From the NCBI RefSeq assembly GCF_048128805.1, contig NC_136001.1, positions 8,462,001 through 8,526,000 on the forward strand: a stretch of 64,000 nucleotides of DNA, given 5' to 3'. Shown here piece after piece: positions 23,261-36,269 of this stretch (positions within the stretch are counted from its first letter, which is position 1; each line of letters starts with the position of its first letter). Both the position numbers and the translations under genes were made by a program. The notes under the pieces are model-generated. The model saw only the letters and a program-made list of their open reading frames with translations. It was not told the origin of the DNA and ran no database searches. Source of the stretch: Centroberyx gerrardi (lineage: Eukaryota > Chordata > Actinopteri > Beryciformes > Berycidae).

Positions 23261-25880
23261 TCTAAAAAGTAAAATCAGCTATTTTTTTTTTTTCTCATTT
23301 CTTTTTTTTTTTTGAGATACAAGATGTTTGCAGGACTCTGACACCATATGACCATATGACATATGAGGTTCTCAGGCATTGTTATGAAAATGAATTGAAT
23401 ACTCAACAGTATAATTTCTTACTATTCGTAGCAACGGTCAAAACTAAAACCAACTTTTTTTATTTCTTGTCAAAGCCTGTTTGGGGGATGATGTTGTTAC
23501 AGAACACTCTTGAGATGGAGATGCACCCATGCAGATAAAATAGCAGAAAATAATTTCAAATAGGTCTACTACTTGTAGTGAAAGGGGAATTAGAAATATT
23601 CATTTTGTGAATCCAGATGCAAGTGCGTTCTTTGTGTCAAATCAACATAAAAATCTTTGGGTCATAGAGTTACAGTTTGACCAAGCTGTGTTTAAACAGT
23701 AGGAGGGCGCTATAGGGAGTATGGGAAATCTTCAACAAGCTACTGGAGCTTCTAGGTATCAAGTAACCGTGCATTTTTATGTTCAATATGAATCAGAATA
23801 TTCATTTGTAATTCCTGTGTCAAGAGCCGCTCCCAAGGCAAGTTTCTCACAATGACATAGCCACAAGGAGGGCATGGTATATGGGTGACTTGATTAAATC
23901 AAGTTATGTCTGTCTTTGACATGGGAAGATAGATGTGTGTAATAACAGAGTCAGACTGGGGATTACAAACGGTACAGCAAACCTTCTGCTGTCAGCAAAA
24001 GGTGAGATATTTAGGTGAGATATTTATTCAGATTTCATTTATAAAGATTTCAGTTTTTTGGACACTCACCTCCCTTTCATTTTTAATGCGACTTTACGGT
24101 TTTCCTGCTTTATTTTTTATTTTTTGTCTTCCTGATCACATCCCAGATGGTTGCTCAGCTGCAGCTGTCGTCGTGGTGAACATTGTACCTCAGTCCTCCT
24201 CCTGTCCACCTCCCACTTCCAGTAGAATTGGGGGTCAATTCACTTACAATACAGTCCAATTAGGAATTCGATAACTGTTCAAAGTTTTGATCCAGATCAC
24301 CTGAATTTGTATTGAGGAAAAGTAAACAAAAACAGATACGGTTTGCATTTCCACAATTTAACAAACATTGCTATTGACCGATTTTCACTTTTGAACCTTA
24401 ATGACATGATTGAGATTTGAGAATGAATGTTTTGTCGTCGACTCAATAATTCTCCATTTCCATTTCACTCCATTTGCAGTGATACAGTTGAAACTGAATT
24501 GACCTCCATCGCTGAGTTCCACCCCGACCACCGTGTCTTTCAGAAGGGATAGATATTTTATTGTTTGATGTAAGGAAACGGTGTGTACTTTAAAAAAAAT
24601 AGATAAAAGATGTGTGACACTTGAAATGACTTGATACAGGAACTGTAAAGTTAAAGTATGCTGTTCTTTCACCTTGACCTTTCGTGTAAGGCCCGATCAT
24701 TTATTACAACTGTGCTACTACTATACTTTTTCATTAAAATATGAAAAACTTGTACCTGGAGTATTAGGATGTTGTCATTTCCCTGAACTATTTATTGTCC
24801 TGTGACCAGGGTTGGGTTGTAATGAAGTTCATTTAATGAGATTAAAGTAATCTGATTACAAAAAATAGTAAATAATAAGTTATTATAAAAAAAAAAAAAA
24901 CAGTAATAAGAGTACAGAGAGTTTTGAAAATTAGTTGACTACTTGTTGGATTACTCAGAAGCATGTCTGAAGGGAAATTTAGGCATTTTGATTGTGAAAT
25001 CATATGTAATAATAGATACAAATACTTATTGTTTACTTGGATCTTCATTAGTTGTTACCAACTAACAACTAATGAAGGCAGTAACAACTAATGAAGGCAA
25101 GGTAAGGCTTTCAGAAGTAACTATAGAGCACCCAAGATATTTGAGGGGGCACAGATTCATACAAGCATGTCCACAATACCAGTCATTGGAGAAAATACAT
25201 AATAAAACTGCATATGAAAGGGACTTGCCAATTTGGCAATAGCTGTATGTTCAGATATCTTATTGACATGAGGAAGGAGGGGAGTTTTTACCGAGGTAAT
25301 CTATGAATCAGTTAAAATCATAAATACATACAGATGTTAGATATCAAATATCAAATATCTGAGTGGGCACATGCCCCCTTATTTTGAATGGGTATGGCGC
25401 TGGTGTCCAAAAGTACCAAAAATAATCAGGTTTGAATACTGAACCAGACTTATCTAATGGATTACATAAGTTACCTATCAAACCTGCGACTGCTGCTCAG
25501 AAAATCTGTCAAAAATGCTTAAAAGTTTGAATGAATACAGCATAAAAAGCTTTTTATGATGAGACCAATACAGCAAATGGAATCAAATGGTAGTCCCCGT
25601 TTGATTAAAATATTAACGTTGTTTGAATTTTAAATAAATAAAAAATTTGATTTTTAGTATTTTCTGTAGGATCCCAGTCTTTGTAGTTACACAACTCCCA
25701 TTCATATTTAATGGATCTAGTTTTCCTAGTATTACTGCTATAGTTTACCTATTTCCTGCTCTTTGAGTTGACCTCGTCACATCCATGATATAAATGCATT
25801 TTGTATATCACCCTACAGATATTTCTTCCGAATTATTTCGTGTCTCCAAAATCCTAAATTTGTGATGATGTCCAGAATTG
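23261..25880. other. manf-rbm15b spacer
   Basis: AT-rich, with poly(T) at 23281-23292 and poly(A) at about 24887-24901. At about 24805-24860 is a fragment beginning CAGGGTTGGGTTGTAATGAA, typical of one end of a fish hAT family. No coding signal. Confidence 0.5.
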
Positions 25881-26207
25881 GTGATGTCCAGAATTTGTTA
25901 AAGCGTGATACGTCACGACGGCCGCTCCAGTTGCGTCATGACAATCCCCGCCCATCAAGGGAAAGCGCACATTCCTATTGTCCAAGATGGCGGCGTCGGT
26001 GCAGATCCTCTGATGCTGACATGTTTTTAAACGAGTTTATGCTTTTATTTCGGTATATATGCTATTGTACAGTGTCTCGAGCGTTAGCTTTCCTTTGCCG
26101 AAGCCCTCGTTTGCTAGCTTATTTTTGCTAACACCCTTGGATTCTGCTCCCCGGGCCGGATTCCCTTTGCAGACACCGAAAAGTTTGGGCTCCATCATCA
26201 TTTGAAA
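25881..26207 (+). promoter_or_regulatory. rbm15b: rbm15b promoter and leader with YY1-type site and upstream ORFs
   Basis: An exact YY1-type motif, AAGATGGCGGC, lies at 25984-25994. A CCGCCC-type GC box lies nearby (25948), with no TATA box. The ATG inside the YY1 motif opens a short upstream ORF (25987-26013, stop TGA). A second (26013-26030) overlaps its stop by one base. A third runs 26059-26205 and stops two bases before the rbm15b ATG. YY1 sites of this form commonly sit at or just after the TSS, so some or all of these ORFs may be in the mRNA. GTTAGC/GCTAGC motifs lie at 26083-26131. Confidence 0.6.
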
Positions 26208-28736
26208 ATGAAGAGACAGGCCGGGAGAGAGACTAGTCCGTCCAGGGCTTTGGCTAAACGGATACGGGAAAGGGAACGGGAGAGTGCACGGAGAGAGGAA
26301 CTGCCGCCACCCCCGCTGGCTCTGCTGCTGGCGGAGAGCCGGGGATATCACAAGCGGAGCCGGAGCAGAGAGCGAGAGAATCCCCGGCTGAGGGAGGAGC
26401 GGGCGGCCGCCTTGGAGCTCCACCACCGACATGAGCTCAGCCTCCTCGGTCGTCCGCCGCTGCGGACCACGGCGGCGGAGGTCCCCGGCGCCAGGCCAGG
26501 CACCCTGGAATACAAAACCCTGCTCATCAGCAACCTCGGCTCGCAGGTTTCAGACGAGGACGTGGAGGACGCGCTATTTCACGAGTTCAAAAAGTTCGGG
26601 GACGTTAGTGTGAAACTCTCGCACACGCCGGAGCTGGGGCGGATCGCGTACGTGAATTTTCGGCATCCGGAGGACGCCAAGGAGGCCAGACACGCCAAAT
26701 CCTCCAGGTTAGTTTTGGGCGACCGCCAACTTAAAATTGAACCCATGTACGTTAGGAGGCGAAGCGTCACGCCGCCGGATGTCGGTTATTTACCCGTGCA
26801 CGCTCCGTACCCGTACCGACAGCGCTCCCTCTCACCCCCGGCGCCGGGGGTCAGCAACATTAGAGACATCAGAGCCAGACATTACGCCTTGGAGAGTCTG
26901 GGTCTGAGCAGAGAGAGGGAGCGGATCTTGGATTATTATGGTATGCTGGATGAGAGGGGCCGGCCCTATGGCTTCCCTCCTATGCCAGTAGTGGAGGATT
27001 TAAAACCTGAAGACGATCAGAGGGCAACTAGTAACCTTTTTATTGGAAACTTGGATCATAATGTTACAGAGGGGGAACTGAGGAGGGGATTTGACAAGTA
27101 TGGGATAATTGAGGATGTAGTGATAAAGCGGCCGGCGCGTGGCCAGGGCGGGGCCTACGCTTTTGTGAAGTTCCAGAACCTGGACATGGCGCACCGGGCC
27201 AAAGTGGCCATGCAGGGTCGGGTGATCGGTGGCAACCCGGTGAAAATCGGCTACGGCAAAGCGAACCCCACCACACGGCTCTGGGTGGGCGGCCTCGGAC
27301 CCGGGAACTCCCTCGCCGCCCTCGCTCGGGAGTTCGACCGCTTCGGAAGCATAAGGAACATCGACTACGTTAAAGGGGACAATTTCGCATACATTCAGTA
27401 TGAAAGTTTGGACGCTGCCCAAGCCGCCTGTACCCAGATGAGGGGCTTCCCTTTAGGCGGCCCCGAGCGGCGTCTGAGGGTGGACTTTGCCAAAGTCGAG
27501 GAGAGTCCCTCTCGTCTGTTCCCCCCAGGTTACCAGCCCCCCGTCCCGCTCCCCTCCCACTATGACCTCCTCGGGGAGGCGTACAGCCGCCACCGCAGCC
27601 TGGAACGGGAGCTGAGGGGAGCGAGGGACCGCTCCTCGCCTCCCACCCACAGCCTCCTCTCCCAGAGGGAAAGAGAGCGGGCTGTGCTGGAGAGAGACTA
27701 CCCCAGCAGCCCCACTCGCAGCCTGGAGAGGAGAGCTGGGGGGGTGGAGGCGTTTGGGAGAGCCGGGAGAGGAGCGAGGAGCCGCAGCAGGAGCAGGGAG
27801 CGCTGGCTAAAGGAGAGGAGGAACAGGAGGAGGAGCAGGAGTCGGAGTCTGTCCGCTGAAAGACAGACAGAAGAGCGGGAGAGAGAGAGGGAAAAGGAGA
27901 GGGGGAGGTCTAAGGTTCGAGGCCAGGTAGGGGCCGTGTCTCCTGAGGCCAGTCCGGATCGAGCACGGGTTCGCGCCCCCGACTCCACCACAGAGCCAAG
28001 AGACCACTCCCCCGACAGCGGTGGAGGAGGGCGACCGTCTGCCACCACTGAAGAAGACGTCGCGCTGACCTCCGGCCGCCACCACAACAAGAGATCCTCC
28101 AGCGAGCACCTTAACAACCATCACCATCGAAACAGCGAGATCACCGCTGCCAGCTCTCCTCCGATGCACACGGACACACACACCTCCTCTCCCAGCACGC
28201 TGTCGGAGTTCGCCCAGGCCGGCCTTTCCAAGTCGTGGCACGGTTTCTTTGCGCTGAAGAACAGCAGTTTCCCCACGGAGCTGTACATGCTGGAGGGAGG
28301 CGCCTCCTTCTTCAACGCCATGATGAAGGACAGCTTGAAGCAGCAGAGCCAAAACCAGCCCAGCCAGCTGAAGATCGCCCAGAGGCTCCGCATGGACCAG
28401 ACCAGACTTGACGAAGTTACGCGCCGCATCAAACAAGGGCGCCCTGACGGGTTTGCTATCCTATTGGCCCTCCAGGGCCCCATCGACCGCCAGGCCCCTC
28501 CGCCCGAGCCAGGACTCCAGGTGCGCTTGCTTCGTCACCTGGTGACCTACCTGCGAAACAAGGAGGCGGCCGGGGTTATAAGCCTCCCCGCGGCCAAAGA
28601 GGGGGGGGCAGGGGCGATGCTGTACGCCTTCCCTCCTGGAGAGTTTTCCCAGCAGTACCTCCAGACAGCCAAAAGGACTGTGGGTAATCTGGATGAGGAA
28701 CACATGGTTATTGTAATCGTCAACGACACTAACTGA
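26208..28736 (+). CDS. rbm15b: RNA-binding motif protein 15B, single exon
   Basis: The intact 842-residue reading frame starts at ATG 26208 (MKRQAGRETSPS, like the human MKRQ start); an in-frame TTG two codons upstream is not used. RRM1 spans about residues 101-183, with RNP1-like RIAYVNF. RRM2 is about 272-350 (NLFIGNLD, then GGAYAFVKF). RRM3 is about 354-428 (RLWVGGLGP, then NFAYIQY). An Arg/Ser-rich low-complexity stretch fills about 470-640. The SPOC domain is at about 664-842, with KLxQRLRLDQ-like RLRMDQTRLDEVTRRIKQG and the end EEHMVIVIVNDTN. RBM15B is a Spen-family nuclear protein. It binds RNA, recruits the m6A writer complex through WTAP, and acts in RNA export and X-inactivation in mammals. 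It is assigned to RBM15B rather than RBM15 by RRM2-RRM3 and the C-terminus. The intronless structure matches human, and manf upstream matches human 3p21.2. Confidence 0.97.
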   Translation: MKRQAGRETSPSRALAKRIRERERESARREELPPPPLALLLAESRGYHKRSRSRERENPRLREERAAALELHHRHELSLLGRPPLRTTAAEVPGARPGTLEYKTLLISNLGSQVSDEDVEDALFHEFKKFGDVSVKLSHTPELGRIAYVNFRHPEDAKEARHAKSSRLVLGDRQLKIEPMYVRRRSVTPPDVGYLPVHAPYPYRQRSLSPPAPGVSNIRDIRARHYALESLGLSRERERILDYYGMLDERGRPYGFPPMPVVEDLKPEDDQRATSNLFIGNLDHNVTEGELRRGFDKYGIIEDVVIKRPARGQGGAYAFVKFQNLDMAHRAKVAMQGRVIGGNPVKIGYGKANPTTRLWVGGLGPGNSLAALAREFDRFGSIRNIDYVKGDNFAYIQYESLDAAQAACTQMRGFPLGGPERRLRVDFAKVEESPSRLFPPGYQPPVPLPSHYDLLGEAYSRHRSLERELRGARDRSSPPTHSLLSQRERERAVLERDYPSSPTRSLERRAGGVEAFGRAGRGARSRSRSRERWLKERRNRRRSRSRSLSAERQTEEREREREKERGRSKVRGQVGAVSPEASPDRARVRAPDSTTEPRDHSPDSGGGGRPSATTEEDVALTSGRHHNKRSSSEHLNNHHHRNSEITAASSPPMHTDTHTSSPSTLSEFAQAGLSKSWHGFFALKNSSFPTELYMLEGGASFFNAMMKDSLKQQSQNQPSQLKIAQRLRMDQTRLDEVTRRIKQGRPDGFAILLALQGPIDRQAPPPEPGLQVRLLRHLVTYLRNKEAAGVISLPAAKEGGAGAMLYAFPPGEFSQQYLQTAKRTVGNLDEEHMVIVIVNDTN

Positions 28737-28806
28737 TTTTTAAAGCTTACTGACCTAAACTGATAGACAATAGGTGCGCATACACTTACAGACACTCGAA
28801 TACACA

Positions 28807-28843
<37 letters not shown>

Positions 28844-28974
28844 CTGAGAAGAGACTAGCTTGGTAACTACCACACAAATACTTCCATGTTGTTTTTAGAG
28901 GAAAACAAAGATGCATTTTATTGTTTTAGTCCGTCAGTATCTTTATAAATGAAACACAACCAATTACACTACCC

Positions 28975-29095
<121 letters not shown>

Positions 29096-32022
29096 ACTCT
29101 CTGGTGTTGGCTGCGTTGTCATTTCCACCATAGGCAGAAAAAAATGAACGGTCGTGGTTCCTTGGAATGCTGGGAACTGAAGTTTTTAAATGGTGTGTGT
29201 TGAAGACACTTTAAGGAGAGAGGACATAAATGTACAGGCCTGCTGTACTTACAGGCGATGCCGTTGTTTTTATACCCTAAGCTGTAACATACAACACTAA
29301 ATCTGAGGGGGTTTGTTTTTATGCCGTTTGCTTTATATGTCTGTTTTGTATGGAACTGACCAAGTTGGTAGAATATATCCAACAGTAGTGGGACTAGGAG
29401 GTTTTATTCAACATGATTGTACTGTAAACCAGACGGGAAAGTGGTGCCAGCCACCAGCCAACTGAGAGTTAAGTTTGGCTGTGGCTACTTTCGTTTGTCT
29501 CCTCTGCTGGCCACTTTCGCAGGTTTAAACTGTTCTGATGTTGTATTTTTAGACGCACCAGCTACTGTGGCCAGTACAGACAAAAGTGAATTTCCTCTCC
29601 CCTCTCCGTGACTGTATATTTTACATAGTTAGTGTTTTTATAAATTGAACCATTCCAGTTTTTTCTTTCACTTTGAAAGGTGTGTGTGTGTGTGTGTGTG
29701 AGTGTGTGTGATCTGTTGTTGCATGCGGGAAAAGAAAAAGTTAGTTATATTTTTCTGTCTTTTAAAATACACATCCCTCTCAGTGACTTGGTTTCACCGA
29801 TGTTCACTTGACTGTGAACTGAAGCGATTGTCGTTGGCTGAGGCGACATGTTCAGCAGTGCTCTTGTCATACTGGGGTCTGATCATATTACTGGTTCAGA
29901 TGTTACTGCTTACACTATTGTATACTGTTTTTTTTAAATTCACTTTTTAAACACATCCATCCATCCATTTATCCATCCATCCCTCTTTTTTTCCATCCGC
30001 CAATGGCTGAGCCTCAAAAGATCTGCATTCTTCTTCTGTTTCCCTCGTGTTTTAGCACTAACATCATTGATAGGCCGGTCCAATTGTAAGCGAATGAAAC
30101 AATGATGCTGTGAGTGTTTTTGTGAAATACACAAAATGTGTTTTTGATGTGGATTTCAAATAATTGCATCAACTTTGAGGTGCTCTTGATGTATTTCCCC
30201 AGGCTCTTTAATTGCCTCAAAAAACAAAAAAAAAAGAACAACACATGCATGGTAATGTAAGTCAAATTCACTTCAAGCATTCCCAAAATAGTTGAAACTG
30301 TGTTTTTTATCAGGTATATTTCAGCGTAGCGGTGCTGTACCCAGCTTCCCAAATGCATCTTAGTACTAGTATCATCTTGGGATTTGTGTAATTAAATTGG
30401 CAGTGACTTCATTTTCTAATTTCAATGTTAAGTGAATTTTTAGTGCCAAGACATGTTTTGGGGAAACAGCCCTGATTTAAACCACTTTGCCCTTCTGATC
30501 ATAATGAATGAGACAATAGAGGCCAGAGAATCAGAATAGAAAAGGGAATCTTTTTTTCTGTACACCTAAGATGGCTGCCATAGAGTTTTGCTGTTGTTGT
30601 CATGGAAATGATAAAGTTGGAAGGTTCAACACAGCTGTGGCTCAGTGGAACGTTTGCTATGGAAACACATCGGCGTTCTGCGCTTTATTGCCTGCACTGT
30701 ACCAATGCTTATATCCATGACAACATCCTCAGACGTTCGTTCTCAGATATCTTAATTGTACCAATTAAGTAAATGGGAATTCAGTTCATCTAGAAGAACA
30801 GAGACATGATGATGTAATAGGCACCTAGTGTTCTAAGTCTCAGCATTTTACAGTTTGTTGACAGCAAAAACAGCTAAATATGTAAAAGTCAACATTGTGA
30901 CAGACTAATAAAATATAAAATAGACCTAAAAGTGCATGGTTTGGATGGGCATCTGCAAGTAGGGGACGAGTGTATTCAACACTAATTTGCCAATCTGTCC
31001 ATATATATCCATATGAAGAGTTCTGTTAAAAAATGTTAGATGTCCAATCATTTATATCTGTAAAACACAGAAAAGTCGGTACATAAAGTTGAAAAAACTG
31101 ACTTATCTTCTATCATAGGAAAAGTACTATTGTGAATGTTTGTGCTGGCAATTTTTTTTTAAAGACTAAGATGTCACTTTTTAAAAACAGGATATCTCAA
31201 TTTGGAACAAAACTTCATTTGTTTTATTCTATCATTTTGAAAGCAAAGGTATAACATTCTTCAAATGTTATTTTGGAACAACACTTGACTCTGTTAGTGT
31301 CTGTCTTGTAACAGGATATGTGGGGCAGCATCTAGCACTGTTACAGGTGATGTAATGGGATGTTGGTATATTTTGAAACATCAAAATAGACCTTAAACAT
31401 TCATTTAATAAAAAAAAGCAGAACACTTTTAGGCCATAGTTTAGCCCCCCTTTAAACTCAGACAGAAAAGCACTAACTGGATTGGTTGTTTTGGTCCCAG
31501 TCCCACATAAAACATATTCACTCATGGTACTGTAAGGCTCTTTGGGAAAAGTCGTCCAGCAAATTGCCCAAGTTATCCTTTCCATCATATGTTTTTAGTC
31601 ATTACTTCCCCTGTCTTGAATGTACAACACTACAGCTTGACTTGTGCTTTTGTTTCAACCACCACTGTACATACAGTATGTTTCCTAGTGTTAACTCTCA
31701 TTTATCTATTTATTGCTCTTTTGAAACATGCTCAGTGCGGCGTATGTCGATCTCTGGCTTGAATGTGTTTGATGAAGAAAAATATACGCTAAAGCAAACC
31801 GACTTGGAGAGGTAGAAACCTTAAGGTGGATAGCAGTGTTTCCCTCAGAAAGTGCTGTCTTGTCCTGAAATTGAGTTTGAATAGTTCTGTATATCCTTTT
31901 TTGGGGGGAAAATATTATCTACTATCTTTCAAAAAGGTGTCCAATCTGTAAAAATGTGTCATCAATCAAGGACTTAAGTGACTTACTATTTTCAAAAGAT
32001 CCCATAACTTGTTTTAAAGTGT

Positions 32023-32125
32023 AACTAAACACCAAACTCAAATCTGTGTAAAGCCTGACATCTAAAAGGTAAAAAGCTGATGTCAGGCTTTAAACAGAGT
32101 TGGGTTTTGTGTTTAGTTTCTCGTT
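32023..32125. mobile_element. Palindromic MITE-like hairpin
   Basis: ACTAAACACCAAACTCAAAT...AAAGCCTGACATC on the left is mirrored by GATGTCAGGCTTTAAACAGA...TTTGTGTTTAGT on the right, giving arms of about 40 bp with a few mismatches and a loop of about 20 nt. A poly(T) run and a copy of the TGGTGGATACCTCATTTTGG repeat follow immediately. Confidence 0.7.
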
Positions 32126-32585
32126 TCCACCTTTTTTTTTTTTTTTTTCAAATGGTGGATACCTCATTTTGGAATAAAGCCTCTTCATTTAGTCCACATC
32201 ACACTAAAACTCTCCTGAAAATCCCTAAGAAATAGAACTATCCGGTGGAAACACTGGTACACACGCTGCTGAATGTTTGCCACCACACCAATCATATAAT
32301 TATTCCTATTTGGTACAATGCTCTGTAAAAAAAAACAACACTACTTTTTATAACGAGGCTCTGTGAAGAATGACCCGTTGTAAATGCGTACCCCTGTTGC
32401 TGTCTCATCTAAACTTGTACCATACTGTGTTATGGCCGAAGACGTTACACAGACCAGGTAGCGTTCTTCTCCATGACGACAATCGGTTTTGTACACAGAT
32501 CCATCTGGTTTTGTTTTCTGTCAACATTAGAACATGTATCCTGTATGGAAAAATGTAATAAAACATTTTATGCTCTTCTTTCTAA

Positions 32586-33770
32586 GAATGGATGGAGTGG
32601 TTTCATTTTTTCTGACTAACTCATTTCTGTGCAGTGTAATTCATGTTATTATACCCTATATGTTGTAACTTGTAGGATTTTTAGGGGTAAATTCAAACCA
32701 GACTATATGCAAGACAGTCAAGTAATAATACCCACTATCTATTTTGCATAAATAAAGACATTTTAAAACAATTAGGGGGGATCTTTCACTGGGATCAGGC
32801 TGTGCAAGGAAGAGCCAAAACACCTTAAGTGAAATAATAGCTTCTTTCTTTAATAAGAACAGAACAGAGTAACAATTCTTCCAGGATCAGTCAATTTCAT
32901 CATCTATCTTAATCAATCATCAATCTTATCCTTACTTGGAGTAGTCACAAAATGTATACCAACTAAACATTGGGTTATACAGATCACCAGTCATAAGTAA
33001 CATTAGGAGTTTTTAGGGAGCTGATAGAGCCAGACTGTCTCTGGTTACTCTTCTTCTGCTGAGACATCATCCTGAAGGATTTATGTGTTCTGTCTCTCTG
33101 GATTCTCTGCATTGACATGTTTGAGAGTTCCCCATATAGTTCAGGCTGTCTTGGACACAAACACACTCATTGTGTGTGAACCATCCCCATTTTATTTTAC
33201 GAAAATCTCATTTACATGTCATGCGTATTGGGCTTTGCCCATCAACTACTATAGTTTCTCCTCAATTTTCTCTTGTATTCACAGCACTTGTTTCATGTTG
33301 AGAATTATAACATACTGCTTTAGCTTTTCTGACCATCTAGCACAGAAATTAGGTATTTGTGTTATTTGATAAGTTGAGATTTAACAAGGGAAATTCTCTA
33401 GTTACCAAACAGGAAGTAATAATGTAATAGTTTGTGCTATCCAGGGGAATGCCATCCTCCTTTACCTCCCCGCACATGGCGTGTTTGAACACTAGGGGGC
33501 GGTATAAGCAAAGAAAGGGAAAACAGTGATGACTCAGAGGAGCCTGAAGGCACCAGACAGTTGACTGCAGTTACCTAATCTCCTCTTTCCATAACTTGAA
33601 AACAAGGCTGGGAAAAGACGAAGAGCCTCCACAGAATTTAACATTCAGACTGAACTCAATCAAACCTAGATGTTGACAAGCGACGATGCCTTTTGAAACA
33701 CCGTTGCACTAATACTACTACTGGCTTTATTTACATAGTGATCTATTGGATTCAATACTTGTTCACTCTA
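32586..33770. other. Intergenic DNA after rbm15b, nothing identified
   Basis: AT-rich, with no coding or clear mobile-element signature. Confidence 0.5.
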
Positions 33771-34348
33771 AGGGTGCGATCAGACCTGCAGTCGGTTGTC
33801 TTTGGTCTGAACCATAGTGGGAAAGTGTGCTTTGTTGCATTTAGGTTCACCCTGCCAAGAAGCTTGTTTATTGGACAGAGTTTTGGTGACCTGTCATCCT
33901 GCATGGTTATGGATTTGTTGTCAAAACAAACCTGATTCCAGTCTCTGTAACTTCAGCTAAGCATGATGGACTTGTTTGCGCTCTTTCCTGTAATTTCCCT
34001 TCTCTGGTGTTCATACCAGTTAAGAACATATGAAGAAATAGCTGAATATGACCATCAGTTCTGTTCTGCGAGGCTTTACAAGCATGAGGAACTGCTGGCT
34101 ATCAGGTGCCAACATATCTATCTTATACCATAAAGTCTTGCATGTTGGAATCGCTGCCTGTAGTCGGTTGGGATTATGTTCTCACTAACAGACTGCACCA
34201 CAGTTCTCTTGGGAGAGGTCTGCATTTTCAGTTACTTGGTGCCACCTGAGTTTGAAGGACATTGTTCTCACTTCGCCCAAACGAACCAAGGAATAAATGC
34301 TCTAGAGTTTGAATAAACCGCTCCAAATATGCTTGGTGTGAACATATG
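33771..34348. mobile_element. Possible non-autonomous DNA transposon
   Basis: The left phrase AGGGTGCGATCAGACCTGCA and the right phrase GCTTGGTGTGAACAT resemble the ends of fish elements with a 'gtgnnntcacacc' terminus. Internal sequence such as TCGCCCAAACGAACCAAGG is typical of these. The inverted repeat is weak, so the limits are approximate. Confidence 0.35.
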
Positions 34349-35064
34349 TATAGTTTGACCTTTTTATACCAGGGCAGACAGTTGTAACAGACAAATATAT
34401 ACACGCATGTACACTCATTATATGACCTTATATCTTGATATATAAGCATGTGTTTTGCAACTGAATCAGCTCTGGGGCTGGAAAACAAAATCCAGCGATG
34501 GTGTTTGGACTCTGAACTAAACATTTCTCTGCTCCTGCTGCATGGAGAAAACAAATGGGAAACATTGGAGAAGGAATTCAATAGCTTAGTTTCCACTAGG
34601 GGGCCAACTGGAGCTAGCCTGGACTTCTCCTGGACTCACACACACTCACACTCTCAGCGAAACATCTGTGTGATTCTTTTTAAAAAAAATATTTTTGCCA
34701 ATATTCAGATTTGTCAGCTAACTAGAGTTTCCTTGTGATCTCAGGTTTGAAACATTTTATCAGTCTTTGTGATCTTGTGTTATAAACATTTAGATTTTTT
34801 TTTTTTCTGGCCCTAATAAAGCCTCGTTTGGCCCCGCAGTGGAAAAGCAAGCTTCTGAGGAGTCAATAGACTAAATTCAACTCATTAGATGCTCTACGGG
34901 TGACTCAGAGTCTCTCAGTGTGTGGCCTTTGATTATGGAAACTCTCTGCCTCTTTCCCTCATTATCTATCTCCCTCTTTCTCTCTCTCCTTTCCTGTCTT
35001 CACTCTGTTCTGCTGTACACAATCTGCCCCCCCCCCCCCTTCTCTCTCTCCCCTTTGTCTCTCC

Positions 35065-35104
<40 letters not shown>

Positions 35105-35441
35105 CGCTCCCCTGTTTGCGGTAATCCGACAGCAGCAGTAGCAGCAGTGATGGTGCTGGTGGTGCTGAGGCTTTTACAGCGGTAGGCAGGAAATGGAGGG
35201 CTGATGAAATATTAATGTGGAATCATGGGAGCTCCAATGAAATCCATTAGGAGGCTAAAATCAATGGGAGGAGTATGCATTGCCACCCCCCCTCCCTCCC
35301 CCCTCCCTCCCTGAATGACCCAGATGAAAAAACACAGACTGGTAGAACTGCAGAGCACCTAATAGTGTATGGGTGGTGGAAATGTGCGGTATGGTGCAAG
35401 CTGAATTCCTCAATGAATTATCCAGATGCTCTCTCTCTCTC

Positions 35442-35477
<36 letters not shown>

Positions 35478-35580
35478 CCTCTCTCCCTCTCTCCCTCTCT
35501 CGCTTTCTCTTGTCTCCCTTTTCAGAATTGTGAAGTGAAAGTTTAAATGAAGTAATATAACTTTTAATATAAATAAAATG
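34349..35580. repeat. Intergenic stretch with C-rich, (CA)n and (CT)n tracts around a possible conserved element
   Basis: A C run and CT-rich DNA lie at about 35025-35060, (CA)n at 35067-35108 and (CT)n at about 35430-35503. Between them, 35190-35280 is non-repetitive and carries ATTA/TAAT homeodomain-type cores (GATGAAATATTAATGTGGAA). Confidence 0.5.
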
Positions 35581-36269
35581 TAGTTATGTAGTCTCTTTAT
35601 TTTCCCCTCTCTCTTCCGCCTCGGATCTATCTCTCCATCTCTTCAACCTCCTCCTGCTTCCTCTTTTTCAGTCTAATGTTGGGCTACTTAGCCAGAAAAA
35701 CTGAGGTTGTTTGGCTCCGCCCACTGAAGTTTAACTCAACCAATGAGATTATTTCTGCCTCCACAGCAGCTCTGCCTCCAAAAAATGTTTCTGTAATTAA
35801 AAGTCTCTTTCCTGCCTTCCTCTTCCTCCTCTTCTCCCCTTCTGTCTCCCCCTCCTACTATTCATCATCTCCCGCTTCTTCCCCATCCTCTTCCTCCTGC
35901 TGCTCCTCCTCTCCTCATCACTTTTGTCTTCTCCTCTCTTCTCTTCTCCTCTGTCTTCTAGTCCATCACCACCTCCTCCCTACTCCTCTTCATCTCCATT
36001 GTGTATGACTCCTCCTCTCTCCACCTCCTGAGAATACTTTCTTCTCCTCCTCCTCCTCTTCCTCCTTCCCTTCCATCTTCTTCTTCTCCTCCTTCCGCTC
36101 CCTCTGATCCTTGACTATCTGCACCTCCTCCTCCTCCACCTCATCCTTCTCCTCCTATCTTCTGTAGTTCATCAACAGCTTCCTTTCCTGCTTCTTCTCC
36201 TGCTACTTCTCCTCTACCACCGACACTTTCTCCTCCTCTTCCTCCTCCTCCTCGTCCTCCTCCTCCTAT

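Noticed and set aside
26202-26207. Start of rbm15b at an upstream TTG
   Set aside because: The ATG at 26208 gives the conserved MKRQ start; a TTG start is not expected in a vertebrate nuclear gene.
27807-28436. 209-codon minus-strand frame
   Set aside because: Antisense shadow of the Arg/Ser-rich part of rbm15b.
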